NCBI GenBank assembly: GCA_017430135.1
Contig: JAFRNM010000008.1
Span: forward strand, 1 to 64,000
Reading direction: 5' to 3'
Length of the DNA stretch: 64,000 nucleotides
Source: Clostridia bacterium
Lineage (GTDB): Bacteria; Bacillota; Clostridia; TANB77; CAG-508
Shown here: positions 8,505 through 15,760 of the stretch, one piece after another
Position numbering within the stretch: position 1 is the first letter of the stretch
Layout: every line of letters begins with the position of its first letter
Made by a program: the position numbers and the translations under genes
The notes under the pieces: model-generated
What the model saw: the letters and a program-made list of their open reading frames with translations, nothing else
Databases searched by the model: none
Told to the model about the DNA's origin: nothing

Positions 8505-8981
8505 TTACTTTTTTCTATTCCAAATTTTGTCTAAACTATTTGTTAGCCTGATTTTTTGAAAATTATTAATTTTATCTTGTAATTCCTTTAAATTAATTCT
8601 TTCATTTTCATTTACTTTTTCTTTAGCAATACAATTATAATCTTTATCAAGTAAATTCCATCTAATTGCAGCTTTTAATAATTGATTGAGAACATTCATT
8701 ATTTCATTAATTGTTTTATTTGATGGTTTAAAGGTATAGTTCCATCTTCTTTCATTATTGAGATAATTTTCAAAATTATTAATCCTATCCTTTCTAAAAT
8801 CCTTTAATTTTATATCTCCCAAATATTCATTTATTATTTCTAGTCTATCTTGATAAGTACCATAACTATTTAATGATATTCTATTATATTTATTTTCAAG
8901 AAAAAGTAGACTTAACTCGGATACTGTCATATTTGAATCAATAATTATTTCTTTTCTTTTATTGGAAACCATACTTCGCAC
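8505..8981 (-). CDS. Truncated tyrosine integrase (core-binding domain only)
   Basis: 158 residues. Residues 18-130 match the SAM-like core-binding domain of phage-type integrases: MTVSELSLLFLENKY, YGTYQDRLEIINEYLGDIKL, and later INEIMNVLNQLLKAAIRWNLL. The catalytic R...HxxR...Y domain that should follow is absent; the protein instead ends KIWNRKK. It could be a decayed integrase or a DNA-binding remnant. The frame starts inside the end of the AraC-type gene (overlap 37 bases); the second ATG, three codons later, is also possible. Together with the tRNA relic at 7609-7653 it marks past integration here. Confidence 0.6.
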   Translation of the reverse strand: MRSMVSNKRKEIIIDSNMTVSELSLLFLENKYNRISLNSYGTYQDRLEIINEYLGDIKLKDFRKDRINNFENYLNNERRWNYTFKPSNKTINEIMNVLNQLLKAAIRWNLLDKDYNCIAKEKVNENERINLKELQDKINNFQKIRLTNSLDKIWNRKK

Positions 8982-9808
8982 CTCGTTATTGGATCATTAT
9001 TGTCAAAGTATTCATTATTATAACATTCAAAAGCTATTTCATAATTATCATCAAGTTCATATTCTTTATGTTTTTTTAACCATTCATTATAAAAATATGA
9101 TTTTATAGCACTTATAATAAAAAATTTATCATCAATTCCTTCGGCATTTAAAGCAATCCATTTTTGTTTCGGAACTTTAATAATTCTAAATTCTTTAGGA
9201 TAGTAGCTAAATGGGGTATAATAATTTGCATAAAATGTATCTCTTAATTTTTTTTCGTTATCTAATATATAAGATAATTCAAATCTTTTACCATTTTCAT
9301 TAATAATAGACATATATTCAAAATCATTTTCTATTTTTTCAATATTATCTGAAAGTATATCTATATCAGAAATTCCTATAAACTTCATTTCTTCTATTTC
9401 TCTAATTACAAAATCCTTAGGTTCACTAATGTATTGTGAATAATCCTCAATGTAGATAGGATTCATAAAATTATCAATTAGCACCTCTGTTTTTTCTTTA
9501 CGTTTTAATTGAATTGGTGTTATTCCAAAAGTATCTTTAAAAGCCTTTGTAAATCCATCCGCACTATATAAATATTTTTCTGCAATATCTGCGATATTTT
9601 TCTTTGATGTTACTAAATCGCCAAAAGCAAATGACATTTTTCTTCTTTTTATATATTCTTGAATATTCATATTAGCATATTTTTGAAAAATCTTTGAGCA
9701 GTAATGTTGCTCATAACCACAAACATCTGCTACATCTTTATTAGTTATTTCCTCACTATTTTTTATTTTTTCTTCAATAAATTCTATTGCTTTATTAAAA
9801 TTATTCAT
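8945..9808 (-). CDS. AraC-family regulator with GyrI-like effector domain
   Basis: 287 residues. Residues 1-105 form an AraC/XylS double helix-turn-helix (DVADVCGYEQHYCSKIFQKY, then IADIAEKYLYSADGFTKAFK and FGITPIQLKR). Residues 125-285 resemble the GyrI-like small-molecule-binding domain found in Rob- and BmrR-type regulators, including KQKWIALNAEG and a C-terminal CEVWFPI strand. Such proteins activate drug or stress responses on binding hydrophobic ligands. A perfect palindrome TCAAATATATTTGA at 9831-9844 lies 23 bases upstream of the start and could be its own operator. Target genes are not evident locally. Confidence 0.85.
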   Translation of the reverse strand: MNNFNKAIEFIEEKIKNSEEITNKDVADVCGYEQHYCSKIFQKYANMNIQEYIKRRKMSFAFGDLVTSKKNIADIAEKYLYSADGFTKAFKDTFGITPIQLKRKEKTEVLIDNFMNPIYIEDYSQYISEPKDFVIREIEEMKFIGISDIDILSDNIEKIENDFEYMSIINENGKRFELSYILDNEKKLRDTFYANYYTPFSYYPKEFRIIKVPKQKWIALNAEGIDDKFFIISAIKSYFYNEWLKKHKEYELDDNYEIAFECYNNEYFDNNDPITRCEVWFPIKEKK

Positions 9809-9830
9809 CTTTTCCTCCTTTCAAGTATGA

Positions 9831-9844
9831 TCAAATATATTTGA
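9831..9844. promoter_or_regulatory. Palindrome upstream of the AraC-type gene
   Basis: TCAAATATATTTGA is a perfect 14-base palindrome directly upstream of the ribosome site of the AraC-type gene. It may be an operator; in such AT-rich DNA it could also be chance. Confidence 0.3.
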
Positions 9845-10058
9845 CTACATATATAATATCAAAATTTTCATTACAAATCTCGAAGATAATATGCTTTATT
9901 TTATAATTATAATATTTTTGCCATTTAAAGTAATTTGTTGATATTTAAGCGTTTTTGTAATTTTATAAATGTGTGAGCCGATTCAAATGAATATTTTTAA
10001 GTCGGATTATATAACGATTTAATTAATAAGTCAATTTGTAAACATTATTATATTGACT

Positions 10059-10089
10059 ATCTTAAAGTGCAATTTTTGCACTTTAAGAT
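10059..10089. repeat. Perfect 13-bp hairpin in intergenic region
   Basis: ATCTTAAAGTGCA at 10059-10071 and its exact complement at 10077-10089 enclose a 5-base loop, ATTTT. A partial third copy (TTGCACTTAG) follows near 10096. There is no long T-run, so it is not a clear terminator. The rest of 9845-10112 shows no coding frame or RNA gene I can recognise. Confidence 0.45.
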
Positions 10090-10112
10090 GTAAAATTGCA
10101 CTTAGAAATACA

Positions 10113-10146
10113 AAAAGTAATAGATAGTTTTCCATCTATTACTTTT
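10113..10146 (-). terminator. Terminator of the DUF2828/RHH operon
   Basis: Arms at 10113-10125 and 10134-10146 (AAAAGTAATAGAT and complement) form a 13-bp hairpin followed by T-rich DNA on the minus strand. It overlaps the stop codon of the small RHH-like gene. Confidence 0.6.
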
Positions 10147-10291
10147 GTTTTTTAAAATATTCATCTACTAGTTCGTCTATTACTTGTGCAAGAGAAACTA
10201 TTTTTTTCTCCTTCATAGACTTATCCATTCTTACTTGCTCAAGTTTATCTTTTGTTTCTTCCCACATTCTAACTGTTATAAAACGTTTCAT
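10139..10291 (-). CDS. Small ribbon-helix-helix-like protein, 50 aa
   Basis: A short frame starting MKRFITVRMWEETKDKLEQV and ending VIDELVDEYFKKQK, preceded by GAGGAGG at a good distance. The layout of one basic strand (residues 2-9) followed by two amphipathic helices fits ribbon-helix-helix DNA-binding proteins of antitoxin or repressor type. Its ATG begins one base after the stop of the DUF2828 gene, so it is in the same transcript. It may repress the promoter at 11958-11986, where ACACAATGTGT lies between the -35 and -10 elements. Fold and role are inferred. Confidence 0.6.
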   Translation of the reverse strand: MKRFITVRMWEETKDKLEQVRMDKSMKEKKIVSLAQVIDELVDEYFKKQK

Positions 10292-10292
10292 C

Positions 10293-11735
10293 TTATGCTA
10301 CCTCCTCTTGAAGAATTTTTACATATTTTTCAAGAGTATCTAACATAATATCAATTGGTGTGTAGTTTTCAAGTGTTAATATGTTTTCTAGAATAGCTGT
10401 AGAAAATCCACTCACCATAGCAACATCATTATCAAATTTTGTTGCTGGTACTCCCATTGTATTTCCTGCAACATTCCAGAATATTATCTTAGGTAGTTTA
10501 TATCCTTTTTCTTCAAATACTTTTTTCCATCCATCAAAATTTGTTCCTTGTTTTGAATATACACCTTGATCGAATTCCATATCTGAAATAATTATTAAAT
10601 GTGATGGTAATTCCTCCTGTTTTGTTCTATTTTGTTCTGCTGTATTTAATAATAATTCAAACACTTTATCTATATCTGTATTTGCAACTTCCCATTCAAA
10701 ACTACTAACTTTATCAACAATATCTTTACCAACAATATGTCTCATTTGTGGATTTTCAGAAAATGTTATAAAGTGATCTTTAAATGCTCCATTATTTCTT
10801 TCTGCTATATATATAGCTAAACCAACTGCATTAGATAATGGTAAATTATTAGGGAATTGCATTGAACCTGATGTATCAGCAATTATCATTATATTTTTGT
10901 CATATCCATTTAGTATATCTTTTTGATTTTGCCACATAACATTAAGTAAATCTCTATCTACTGGTAATCCTAGAATTATATTTCTAACTATTTCATAGCA
11001 ATATAACCCAGTTGTATTTATCTTCTTTTCTCCCCTTTTTACTGCCTCTAAATATTGAAGATATTTTTCATTGCAATTTCTATTAAAACTTTCTTTATAC
11101 TTTAGCATTGCTTTTGTAGGCACGCTTTCAAAATTGATATTTTCATAATCTTTATTAGTAAGATTAGTTTCTATCAATTTTAATTTTTTTCTTATTTCTG
11201 TTAAAGTTTTTCTGTATTCTTTTTCATTAATTTCTAATTTTTTAATTAGATCTTTGGCTATTTCATTTTTTACATTATGAGTTCTATGAGATGGTAACCA
11301 TTTAGCTAACAAAGATGGATTTTCACTTGTTTTGTCTTTTTCTAATTGTTCTTTTATCATTGCAACAACTTCTTTATCTACTAATGTATCCAATCCTTCT
11401 AAAATGTAATCCCATCTACCAAATTTAGGAATTTTAGGCAACACTATTAAAGCCAAATCTTTTTCATTTTTGCATAAGTATCTAAAAATTGTTTTAAATA
11501 ACAATCTTTCACCTTTTCCATTTCTTATATCTAATAAATATAACAAATTAGCAAGAGCTAGAGTTTTATCTTCAGCTAATGCTTTTTTGAATTTGTTTAT
11601 TATTTCATCTGTATCATTATATCTAGATATTCCTGCAAAAATATCTAAATTGGCATCATATGTACTAGCGTAATATTTTCCGCCTTTTGTGTTCGTTATT
11701 GTAGTATTTTTTTCAAGATTTTCTAAATAACTCAT
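10293..11735 (-). CDS. DUF2828 (TROVE-vWA, Ro60-like) protein
   Basis: About 480 residues. Residues 30-280 are helical repeats of the DUF2828/TROVE kind, including LLYLLDIRNGKGERLLFKTI and LPKIPKFGRWDYILEGLDT. Residues 285-460 form a von Willebrand A domain with an intact MIDAS start (IIADTSGSM) and IIISDMEFDQG. Relatives of this architecture include Ro60, a ring protein that binds Y RNAs and misfolded RNA. The ATG at 11735 is preferred to an upstream GTG at 11744 that almost touches the AAAGGA ribosome site. It is followed at once by the RHH-like gene and preceded by a folded leader RNA. A role in RNA quality control or defence is inferred. Confidence 0.85.
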   Translation of the reverse strand: MSYLENLEKNTTITNTKGGKYYASTYDANLDIFAGISRYNDTDEIINKFKKALAEDKTLALANLLYLLDIRNGKGERLLFKTIFRYLCKNEKDLALIVLPKIPKFGRWDYILEGLDTLVDKEVVAMIKEQLEKDKTSENPSLLAKWLPSHRTHNVKNEIAKDLIKKLEINEKEYRKTLTEIRKKLKLIETNLTNKDYENINFESVPTKAMLKYKESFNRNCNEKYLQYLEAVKRGEKKINTTGLYCYEIVRNIILGLPVDRDLLNVMWQNQKDILNGYDKNIMIIADTSGSMQFPNNLPLSNAVGLAIYIAERNNGAFKDHFITFSENPQMRHIVGKDIVDKVSSFEWEVANTDIDKVFELLLNTAEQNRTKQEELPSHLIIISDMEFDQGVYSKQGTNFDGWKKVFEEKGYKLPKIIFWNVAGNTMGVPATKFDNDVAMVSGFSTAILENILTLENYTPIDIMLDTLEKYVKILQEEVA

Positions 11736-11766
11736 TACTCTCACTTTCCTTTCATAAAATAAAAAC

Positions 11767-11845
11767 GAGCCACATTATATACTGGCGCGAATTGTATAGG
11801 CAACTGACATACCAATTCCTGATAATTTGTTGCTGTTAGTGGCTC
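11767..11845 (-). ncRNA. Candidate structured RNA upstream of the DUF2828 gene
   Basis: On the minus strand a 7-bp helix GAGCCAC / GTGGCTC (11845-11839 with 11773-11767) closes two hairpins: GCAAC / GTTGC (11833-11829 with 11804-11800) and TATAC / GTATA (11798-11794 with 11782-11778, loop 11 bases). This makes a three-way junction of 79 bases. It contains GAATTGGTATG, which looks like a tRNA D-loop, and an ATTCGCG segment that resembles a T-loop. GTTTTTATTTT follows. It lies in the leader of a Ro60-like gene, so a Y-like RNA or a cis-regulatory element is plausible. Pairings were found by eye. Confidence 0.45.
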
Positions 11846-11957
11846 TAACACAAGACACAATATCGGACCTATAAACTTACCTATACGTTTATTTTCCTGA
11901 ATTATAAATATAATTTTCATAATCTTTTAAGGTTTGCTGTTCGTGTCTATGTTTCAT

Positions 11958-11986
11958 ATTATAACACAATGTGTCATTTGTGTCAA
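11958..11986 (-). promoter_or_regulatory. Consensus sigma-A promoter of the DUF2828 operon with operator in spacer
   Basis: TTGACA (11986-11981), a 17-base spacer and TATAAT (11963-11958) match the consensus exactly. Inside the spacer lies ACACA-A-TGTGT (11964-11974), an inverted repeat well placed to block polymerase. The leader from here to the gene start is about 220 bases and holds the candidate structured RNA. Confidence 0.8.
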
Positions 11987-12035
11987 TATTATTTTTAAAA
12001 AAATTACCAGAAGCAAACTCTTCTGGCATTTTATA

Positions 12036-12329
12036 TTAATTTTCAAGTTCTTCATCTTCATTTTCGAACTCTACATCATTATCATGTTTTTCTCTATTAC
12101 AATGTCTATGTAGTAATTGTGCATTTTCTTTAATTGTTTCTCCTCCAGATACAAATGTTTCTATATGATCAACTTCAGCATCTTTTATCCTTAATATTTC
12201 ATTTCCACAATATGAACAAACATATCCGTCATGCCATAATTCTTCTTTTGTTTCTTTAGAAAATGTTCTTTCGACTCCATAGTCACCTTTTTTACCAATA
12301 ATTTGAGAAAGTAATTCATAAACTTTCAT
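12036..12329 (-). CDS. Small HNH endonuclease-domain protein
   Basis: 97 residues with a clear HNH core: CSYCGNEIL near residue 37, then AEVDHIETFVSGGETIKENAQ and LLHRHCNREKHD, so both CxxC/CxxK zinc positions and the catalytic DHI histidine and N are present. The C-terminus is acidic. Similar cores occur at the ends of larger DUF262-type defence proteins; here it stands alone. Upstream on the same strand GGAGG is followed by a ten-codon frame (from about 12374), which could be a leader. The gene is followed by the DUF2828 promoter, so it is transcribed separately from that operon or reads into it. Confidence 0.75.
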   Translation of the reverse strand: MKVYELLSQIIGKKGDYGVERTFSKETKEELWHDGYVCSYCGNEILRIKDAEVDHIETFVSGGETIKENAQLLHRHCNREKHDNDVEFENEDEELEN

Positions 12330-12580
12330 AATTTTTCCAATAACTCTAACTTTTGCCTTCCTGAAATTCCATATACATTCCTCCTTTCTTTTGAAATTTT
12401 ATCTTCTTTGTTGACAACTTATCTTTTGTGTAGTAAGTTATTGTTGCAAATAATCAATTACTTGTTTTGTGCCGTAATTTTACTTAAAAGTCAAGTTCTG
12501 ACTGTTTTTTGTTTCTATGATTGGTTTTATATAATAATCACTTACAATGATTTTTATATAAATTTTTAGGAGGTATTCGT
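12330..12580. other. Intergenic region between divergent genes
   Basis: 251 bases holding the start regions of two divergent genes. It contains an inverted pair ACAACTTA ... TAAGTTATTGT near 12415-12445 and AGTCA-AGTTC-TGACT near 12488-12502, which may be operators. No further gene is seen. Confidence 0.3.
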
Positions 12581-13459
12581 ATGAGCCTTAATTTTAGTGC
12601 ATTTGAAGGAAAAAATATTTTTAAATTTGCTAAATATGAAATTAAAGAAATAGGCAAAATTAAATATATAGTTCCAGATAGTATAAATAAAAAGCACTCT
12701 AGTGGTGCTCCATTAATTGATATAGAAAAAGACTTTGAAGAATCTATTTTGATAGATTTATTAAATATTGGTAAATTAGCTTTTTATAATGAAACTGATA
12801 TAGAAAAAAATGTTTTAGACTTTGTAAATAAATATTCTACATTAGGATTAATAAATGATTTACCTTTAAATAAATACTTTTTCTTAGATGATAGAATTGT
12901 TTTAAAAGAATATAACTATATTGGAAATTCTGATTTAACAACAGTAGTAGATAGAAAGAAATATTTTAAATTATTCTTCCCTACTTGTGATGATAGTCAG
13001 ATTAAAGAATTAATTAATGAAGTAACTAAATTAGCAGAAACTCCTGCAATGGAGAAATACATTTTGTCTGATGTAAATAAATTATTAGTAGGATCAAATT
13101 TATATTGTGAACCTTTAGATATGTTTATTCAATATGCTAAATATTTATATAGTTTATTAAATAATATTTCTAATGAAGATAATTACAATATAGATGAGTT
13201 ATTAAAACAATTTGAAATTAACAATATTAAAATGACTTTATATAGAAAAGAAACTTTATATGTTGAATTTCAAATTACTTGTTTAAAGCAATATATTGAT
13301 TATTACTTTGCTAAAACAGTAGCACAAGATATTAATCTATTAAAGATATGTAAATTCTGTAATAAAGCTTTTCTTGCTGTTAATCCTAAAGCTGAATATC
13401 ATACTCCTCAATGTAAGAATAAAGCTAATGTTTATAAAAATAGAGTAAAAAATAAATAG
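12581..13459 (+). CDS. DUF6076-like protein with C-terminal zinc finger
   Basis: 292 residues with a strong AGGAGG ribosome site. The C-terminus carries CKFCNKAFLAVNPKAEYHTP followed by QCKNKANVYKNR, a treble-clef-like finger similar to those of CGNR and DUF6076 proteins (C-x2-C ... C-x3-[A/N] and a basic tail), which probably binds nucleic acid. The rest is soluble and mixed alpha/beta with no recognisable motif. It ends in tandem TAG codons, showing that TAG is a working stop here. It converges with the Thoeris-associated gene through a shared hairpin terminator. Confidence 0.6.
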   Translation: MSLNFSAFEGKNIFKFAKYEIKEIGKIKYIVPDSINKKHSSGAPLIDIEKDFEESILIDLLNIGKLAFYNETDIEKNVLDFVNKYSTLGLINDLPLNKYFFLDDRIVLKEYNYIGNSDLTTVVDRKKYFKLFFPTCDDSQIKELINEVTKLAETPAMEKYILSDVNKLLVGSNLYCEPLDMFIQYAKYLYSLLNNISNEDNYNIDELLKQFEINNIKMTLYRKETLYVEFQITCLKQYIDYYFAKTVAQDINLLKICKFCNKAFLAVNPKAEYHTPQCKNKANVYKNRVKNK

Positions 13460-13484
13460 TAGCATTTATGTGCTACTATTTATT
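13451..13484. terminator. Bidirectional terminator between convergent genes
   Basis: AATAAATAGTAGCA at 13451-13464 pairs exactly with 13471-13484 across a 6-base loop. It overlaps the 3' ends of both flanking convergent genes. Confidence 0.7.
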
Positions 13485-14029
13485 TTATCAATTGTATCAA
13501 TATTTTCTAATAATAGTTTATTATAGTCTTCAAAATCAAATATTTTAAGATATCCTTTATCTAAACAAATATCTGTAATTTCTCCTTCAAAGACCAAGAA
13601 ATCTTTAGTAACTATCTTACATTTTTCATTAAGTAAATTTTCAAGTTTTTTTAAATCTATTTTATTTTTACCTTTTAAATAATCTAAAAATCCATTATGC
13701 ATGTAATCATAAACATCATATAAATTACTATTTAAATTCCTGTATGAAGTAACATTCGTAGGCTTTACGTGTGCATTAACTATATTATCTTTATATTGAG
13801 AATATAATTTATTATTATGTATATATTTCCAATTTTTAGCTTTCTCATATTCCCTGTATTCATTTTTTAAATTATCTCTTATTTCTTTATATATAGACAT
13901 CGCATCTTTTTTATTTTTTTCTGCAGTATCTAATGCTATAAGTACTTTGGTATAATAGTATCTTACATGATTATGTATTTGATCTATTGATACATTCTCA
14001 TTAGAAAAATCAAAACAATCCAATTTCAT
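13466..14029 (-). CDS. Thoeris-operon associated protein, unknown (187 aa)
   Basis: 187 residues from the ATG at 14029, which has AGGAGG at ideal spacing; longer frames begin inside the previous gene and are unlikely. The first two thirds are charged helices with coiled-coil character (KVLIALDTAEKNKKDAMSIY, then EIRDNLKNEYREYEKAKNW). The last third looks like a small beta domain (VFEGEITDICLDKGYLKIFD). No signal or membrane segment. It follows the macro-domain effector by 25 bases as the last gene of the operon. I do not recognise the family; it may be an additional Thoeris component or simply cargo. Confidence 0.55.
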   Translation of the reverse strand: MKLDCFDFSNENVSIDQIHNHVRYYYTKVLIALDTAEKNKKDAMSIYKEIRDNLKNEYREYEKAKNWKYIHNNKLYSQYKDNIVNAHVKPTNVTSYRNLNSNLYDVYDYMHNGFLDYLKGKNKIDLKKLENLLNEKCKIVTKDFLVFEGEITDICLDKGYLKIFDFEDYNKLLLENIDTIDKINSST

Positions 14030-14054
14030 TATATACCTCCTAATAGTATATAAA

Positions 14055-14936
14055 TTAAATATTATAATTATCATACTGATACTTACAAACATAATCTATA
14101 TACTCTACAATAGTAGAAATATTAATCTTATATTTTTTTATATCTTCTTTTCTTATGCAAATTATTAATTCTTCAGCTATTTTTTTAGTATTATTATTAG
14201 CTACAAAAGAAAAAATAATTTGTTTTAATATTTCTTCACGAGAATTCGTAATTCCCATTCTTCCTGTCCCTAATAATGGAATAGCTAAAGTTTCTACATG
14301 TGCACATTCACTAATGAATTGCCATACTCTTGATAAAGCATCTGTAATATTGGTTAGATTTGGATCAACAGTCTGACCATTTGCGTTTATATTTGAATCT
14401 GCTAAAAAATAAAATCTTCTATCTTTATAATTAATTTCAACAGTAGTTCCAATCTCATATTGATTCTTCTTACTATCTTTTCTATCTTTTAATTTAATAT
14501 AATTCTTATTATTTTTTAACCCTTTCTGAATTAGAACATCTAATACATTTATGTTGTTTTTAAAATATTTATTTTGTACTTGTCCTTGTACACTTTTTAA
14601 ACTAATAAAATCATTTTCCATCTTGGTATCAAAAGTTGAATTTGTAGGAACAATTATACTTGCATTCTGTTTTAGCAAATCTCCTATAACCAATTTTATT
14701 TTTATGTCTTTATTTTTTATTAAAAAGCTATATTTTTTAGGCGGAATATTTTTTATTATTATAATTATTATTCCTAGCAAAAGAATACTAAATACTATTA
14801 TTTTTTCATATTTTTCTTCTGGTTGATAAAATAGTTTTAATAACTCATCTGCTGAACATATAATACCTATAAATGCAAAAACTTCCACAATATCTTTTTT
14901 TAATATTGGCCAAATATTTTTAAAAAAATATTCCAT
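14055..14936 (-). CDS. Type II Thoeris effector: two TM helices plus macro-like domain
   Basis: 293 residues. Two N-terminal membrane helices (about 16-34 and 44-62) are followed by a macro-like domain: IKLVIGDLLKQNASIIVPTN, later RRFYFLADSNINANGQTVD and ETLAIPLLGTGRMGITNSRE, matching the phosphate-binding loops of macro domains and of DUF6430 proteins. Type II Thoeris effectors with this 2TM-macro architecture sense a TIR-made ADP-ribose-type signal (reported as histidine-ADPR) and disturb the membrane of infected cells. The start overlaps the stop of the TIR gene by one base, so the two are coupled. Assignment to Thoeris rests on both architecture and neighbour. Confidence 0.85.
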   Translation of the reverse strand: MEYFFKNIWPILKKDIVEVFAFIGIICSADELLKLFYQPEEKYEKIIVFSILLLGIIIIIIKNIPPKKYSFLIKNKDIKIKLVIGDLLKQNASIIVPTNSTFDTKMENDFISLKSVQGQVQNKYFKNNINVLDVLIQKGLKNNKNYIKLKDRKDSKKNQYEIGTTVEINYKDRRFYFLADSNINANGQTVDPNLTNITDALSRVWQFISECAHVETLAIPLLGTGRMGITNSREEILKQIIFSFVANNNTKKIAEELIICIRKEDIKKYKINISTIVEYIDYVCKYQYDNYNI

Positions 14937-15436
14937 TATAATCCTAATTTTTGGTATACAGAATCATTATAAAAATATGCACAATGATCACCTTTTCTCT
15001 TATGTTGCTCTTCAGAATCTGGCCAATTTTCTAGAGCATATTGTAATATTTTAGCATTAAAGCTAATATGCATAGCTAAATGATCCCTAATTATTGCTGG
15101 ACATCTAATTTCATCTATTTTTCTTTTTCCATTCAAATTAACTACTATACATGGGATATCTCTTTTTATAGCTTGTTCTATCTCCCATCTTACATATTTG
15201 TATAAATATTTTGTATGTTCTCCAACTAAAAGAACAAATACTTTTGTATTTCTAAATCTTTCTTGTAATCCTGCTTTTATCGAATCCTCACTCTTATCTA
15301 AAATAGTATTTATGTCATGTGCATCATAAAAATTAAAAGAGCTGTTATCATTTTGTTTCCAAGCTTTCATTAATTCATAATATCTTAAGTCATTATCTGC
15401 ATCCATTGAAACATATACTTTATTTCTATAACTCAT
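14936..15436 (-). CDS. thsB: Type II Thoeris TIR-like sensor (ThsB family)
   Basis: 166 residues from the ATG at 15436 (AAGGAGG upstream; a longer frame would start inside that ribosome site). The fold is of the MTH538 TIR-like type (DUF1863): RNKVYVSMDADNDLRYYELM opens the domain, FYDAHDINTIL follows, then KVFVLLVGEHTKYLYKYVRW EIEQA with the conserved glutamate of the catalytic helix, and IPCIVVNLNG. ThsB proteins detect infection and make a cyclic or amino-acid ADP-ribose signal from NAD+. It sits directly before the 2TM-macro effector, which makes this a type II Thoeris system. Confidence 0.85.
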   Translation of the reverse strand: MSYRNKVYVSMDADNDLRYYELMKAWKQNDNSSFNFYDAHDINTILDKSEDSIKAGLQERFRNTKVFVLLVGEHTKYLYKYVRWEIEQAIKRDIPCIVVNLNGKRKIDEIRCPAIIRDHLAMHISFNAKILQYALENWPDSEEQHKRKGDHCAYFYNDSVYQKLGL

Positions 15437-15450
15437 TTTTTCCTCCTTCA

Positions 15451-15480
15451 TAACATAGGGAGATGACTCTCCCTATGTTA
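15451..15480 (-). promoter_or_regulatory. Intercistronic hairpin in the Thoeris operon
   Basis: TAACATAGGGAGA at 15451-15463 is exactly complementary to 15468-15480, with a 4-base loop. It covers the stop codon of the DUF3892-like gene and ends just before the TIR ribosome site. No T-run follows on the minus strand, so it probably tunes mRNA stability or coupling and does not terminate. Confidence 0.5.
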
Positions 15481-15690
15481 TCCTAAATTATTCTTTTCAT
15501 TTCCATCTGGTTTTGAAACAGGAGTATCTAAGCCATTTATCTTTCTTACATAATACTCTTCATAGTTTCCTTTTTTTATTTCTCTTACAAACTGATTTCT
15601 TGTCATTTCATGTCCGTTTGTACAATCCTTAAATCTTTCATTTCTTCCAGAATCATTTTCTTGAGTAACTTTTACTCTATGATTTTTCAT
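15478..15690 (-). CDS. DUF3892-like small protein, first gene of the Thoeris operon
   Basis: 70 residues. HRVKVTQENDSGRNERF at the start and REIKKGNYEEYYVRKING in the middle resemble DUF3892, a short beta-rich domain of unknown function often annotated near defence genes. The C-terminal tail is polar. It is the first gene after the strong promoter at 15827-15855, with AGGAGG about 12 bases before the ATG. The 5' leader of this mRNA is overlapped by an antisense small RNA. Confidence 0.6.
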   Translation of the reverse strand: MKNHRVKVTQENDSGRNERFKDCTNGHEMTRNQFVREIKKGNYEEYYVRKINGLDTPVSKPDGNEKNNLG

Positions 15691-15726
15691 CTTTTTTACA
15701 CTTCCTCCTGCTCTATAATTTGCCTA

Positions 15727-15755
15727 TTTACAAAAAGATTCTTTAATGCTATAAT
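15727..15755 (+). promoter_or_regulatory. Promoter of the antisense small RNA
   Basis: TTTACA (15727-15732), a 17-base spacer and TATAAT (15750-15755) form a strong sigma-A promoter on the plus strand. It lies inside the leader of the oppositely oriented Thoeris operon. No coding frame follows; a terminator hairpin begins 36 bases downstream. Confidence 0.65.
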
Positions 15756-15760
15756 TCAAA

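Noticed and set aside
10293-11735. Canonical Rsr/Ro60 with an rtcBA RNA-repair operon
   Set aside because: The helical part matches DUF2828 better than classic TROVE, and no RtcA or RtcB gene is nearby.
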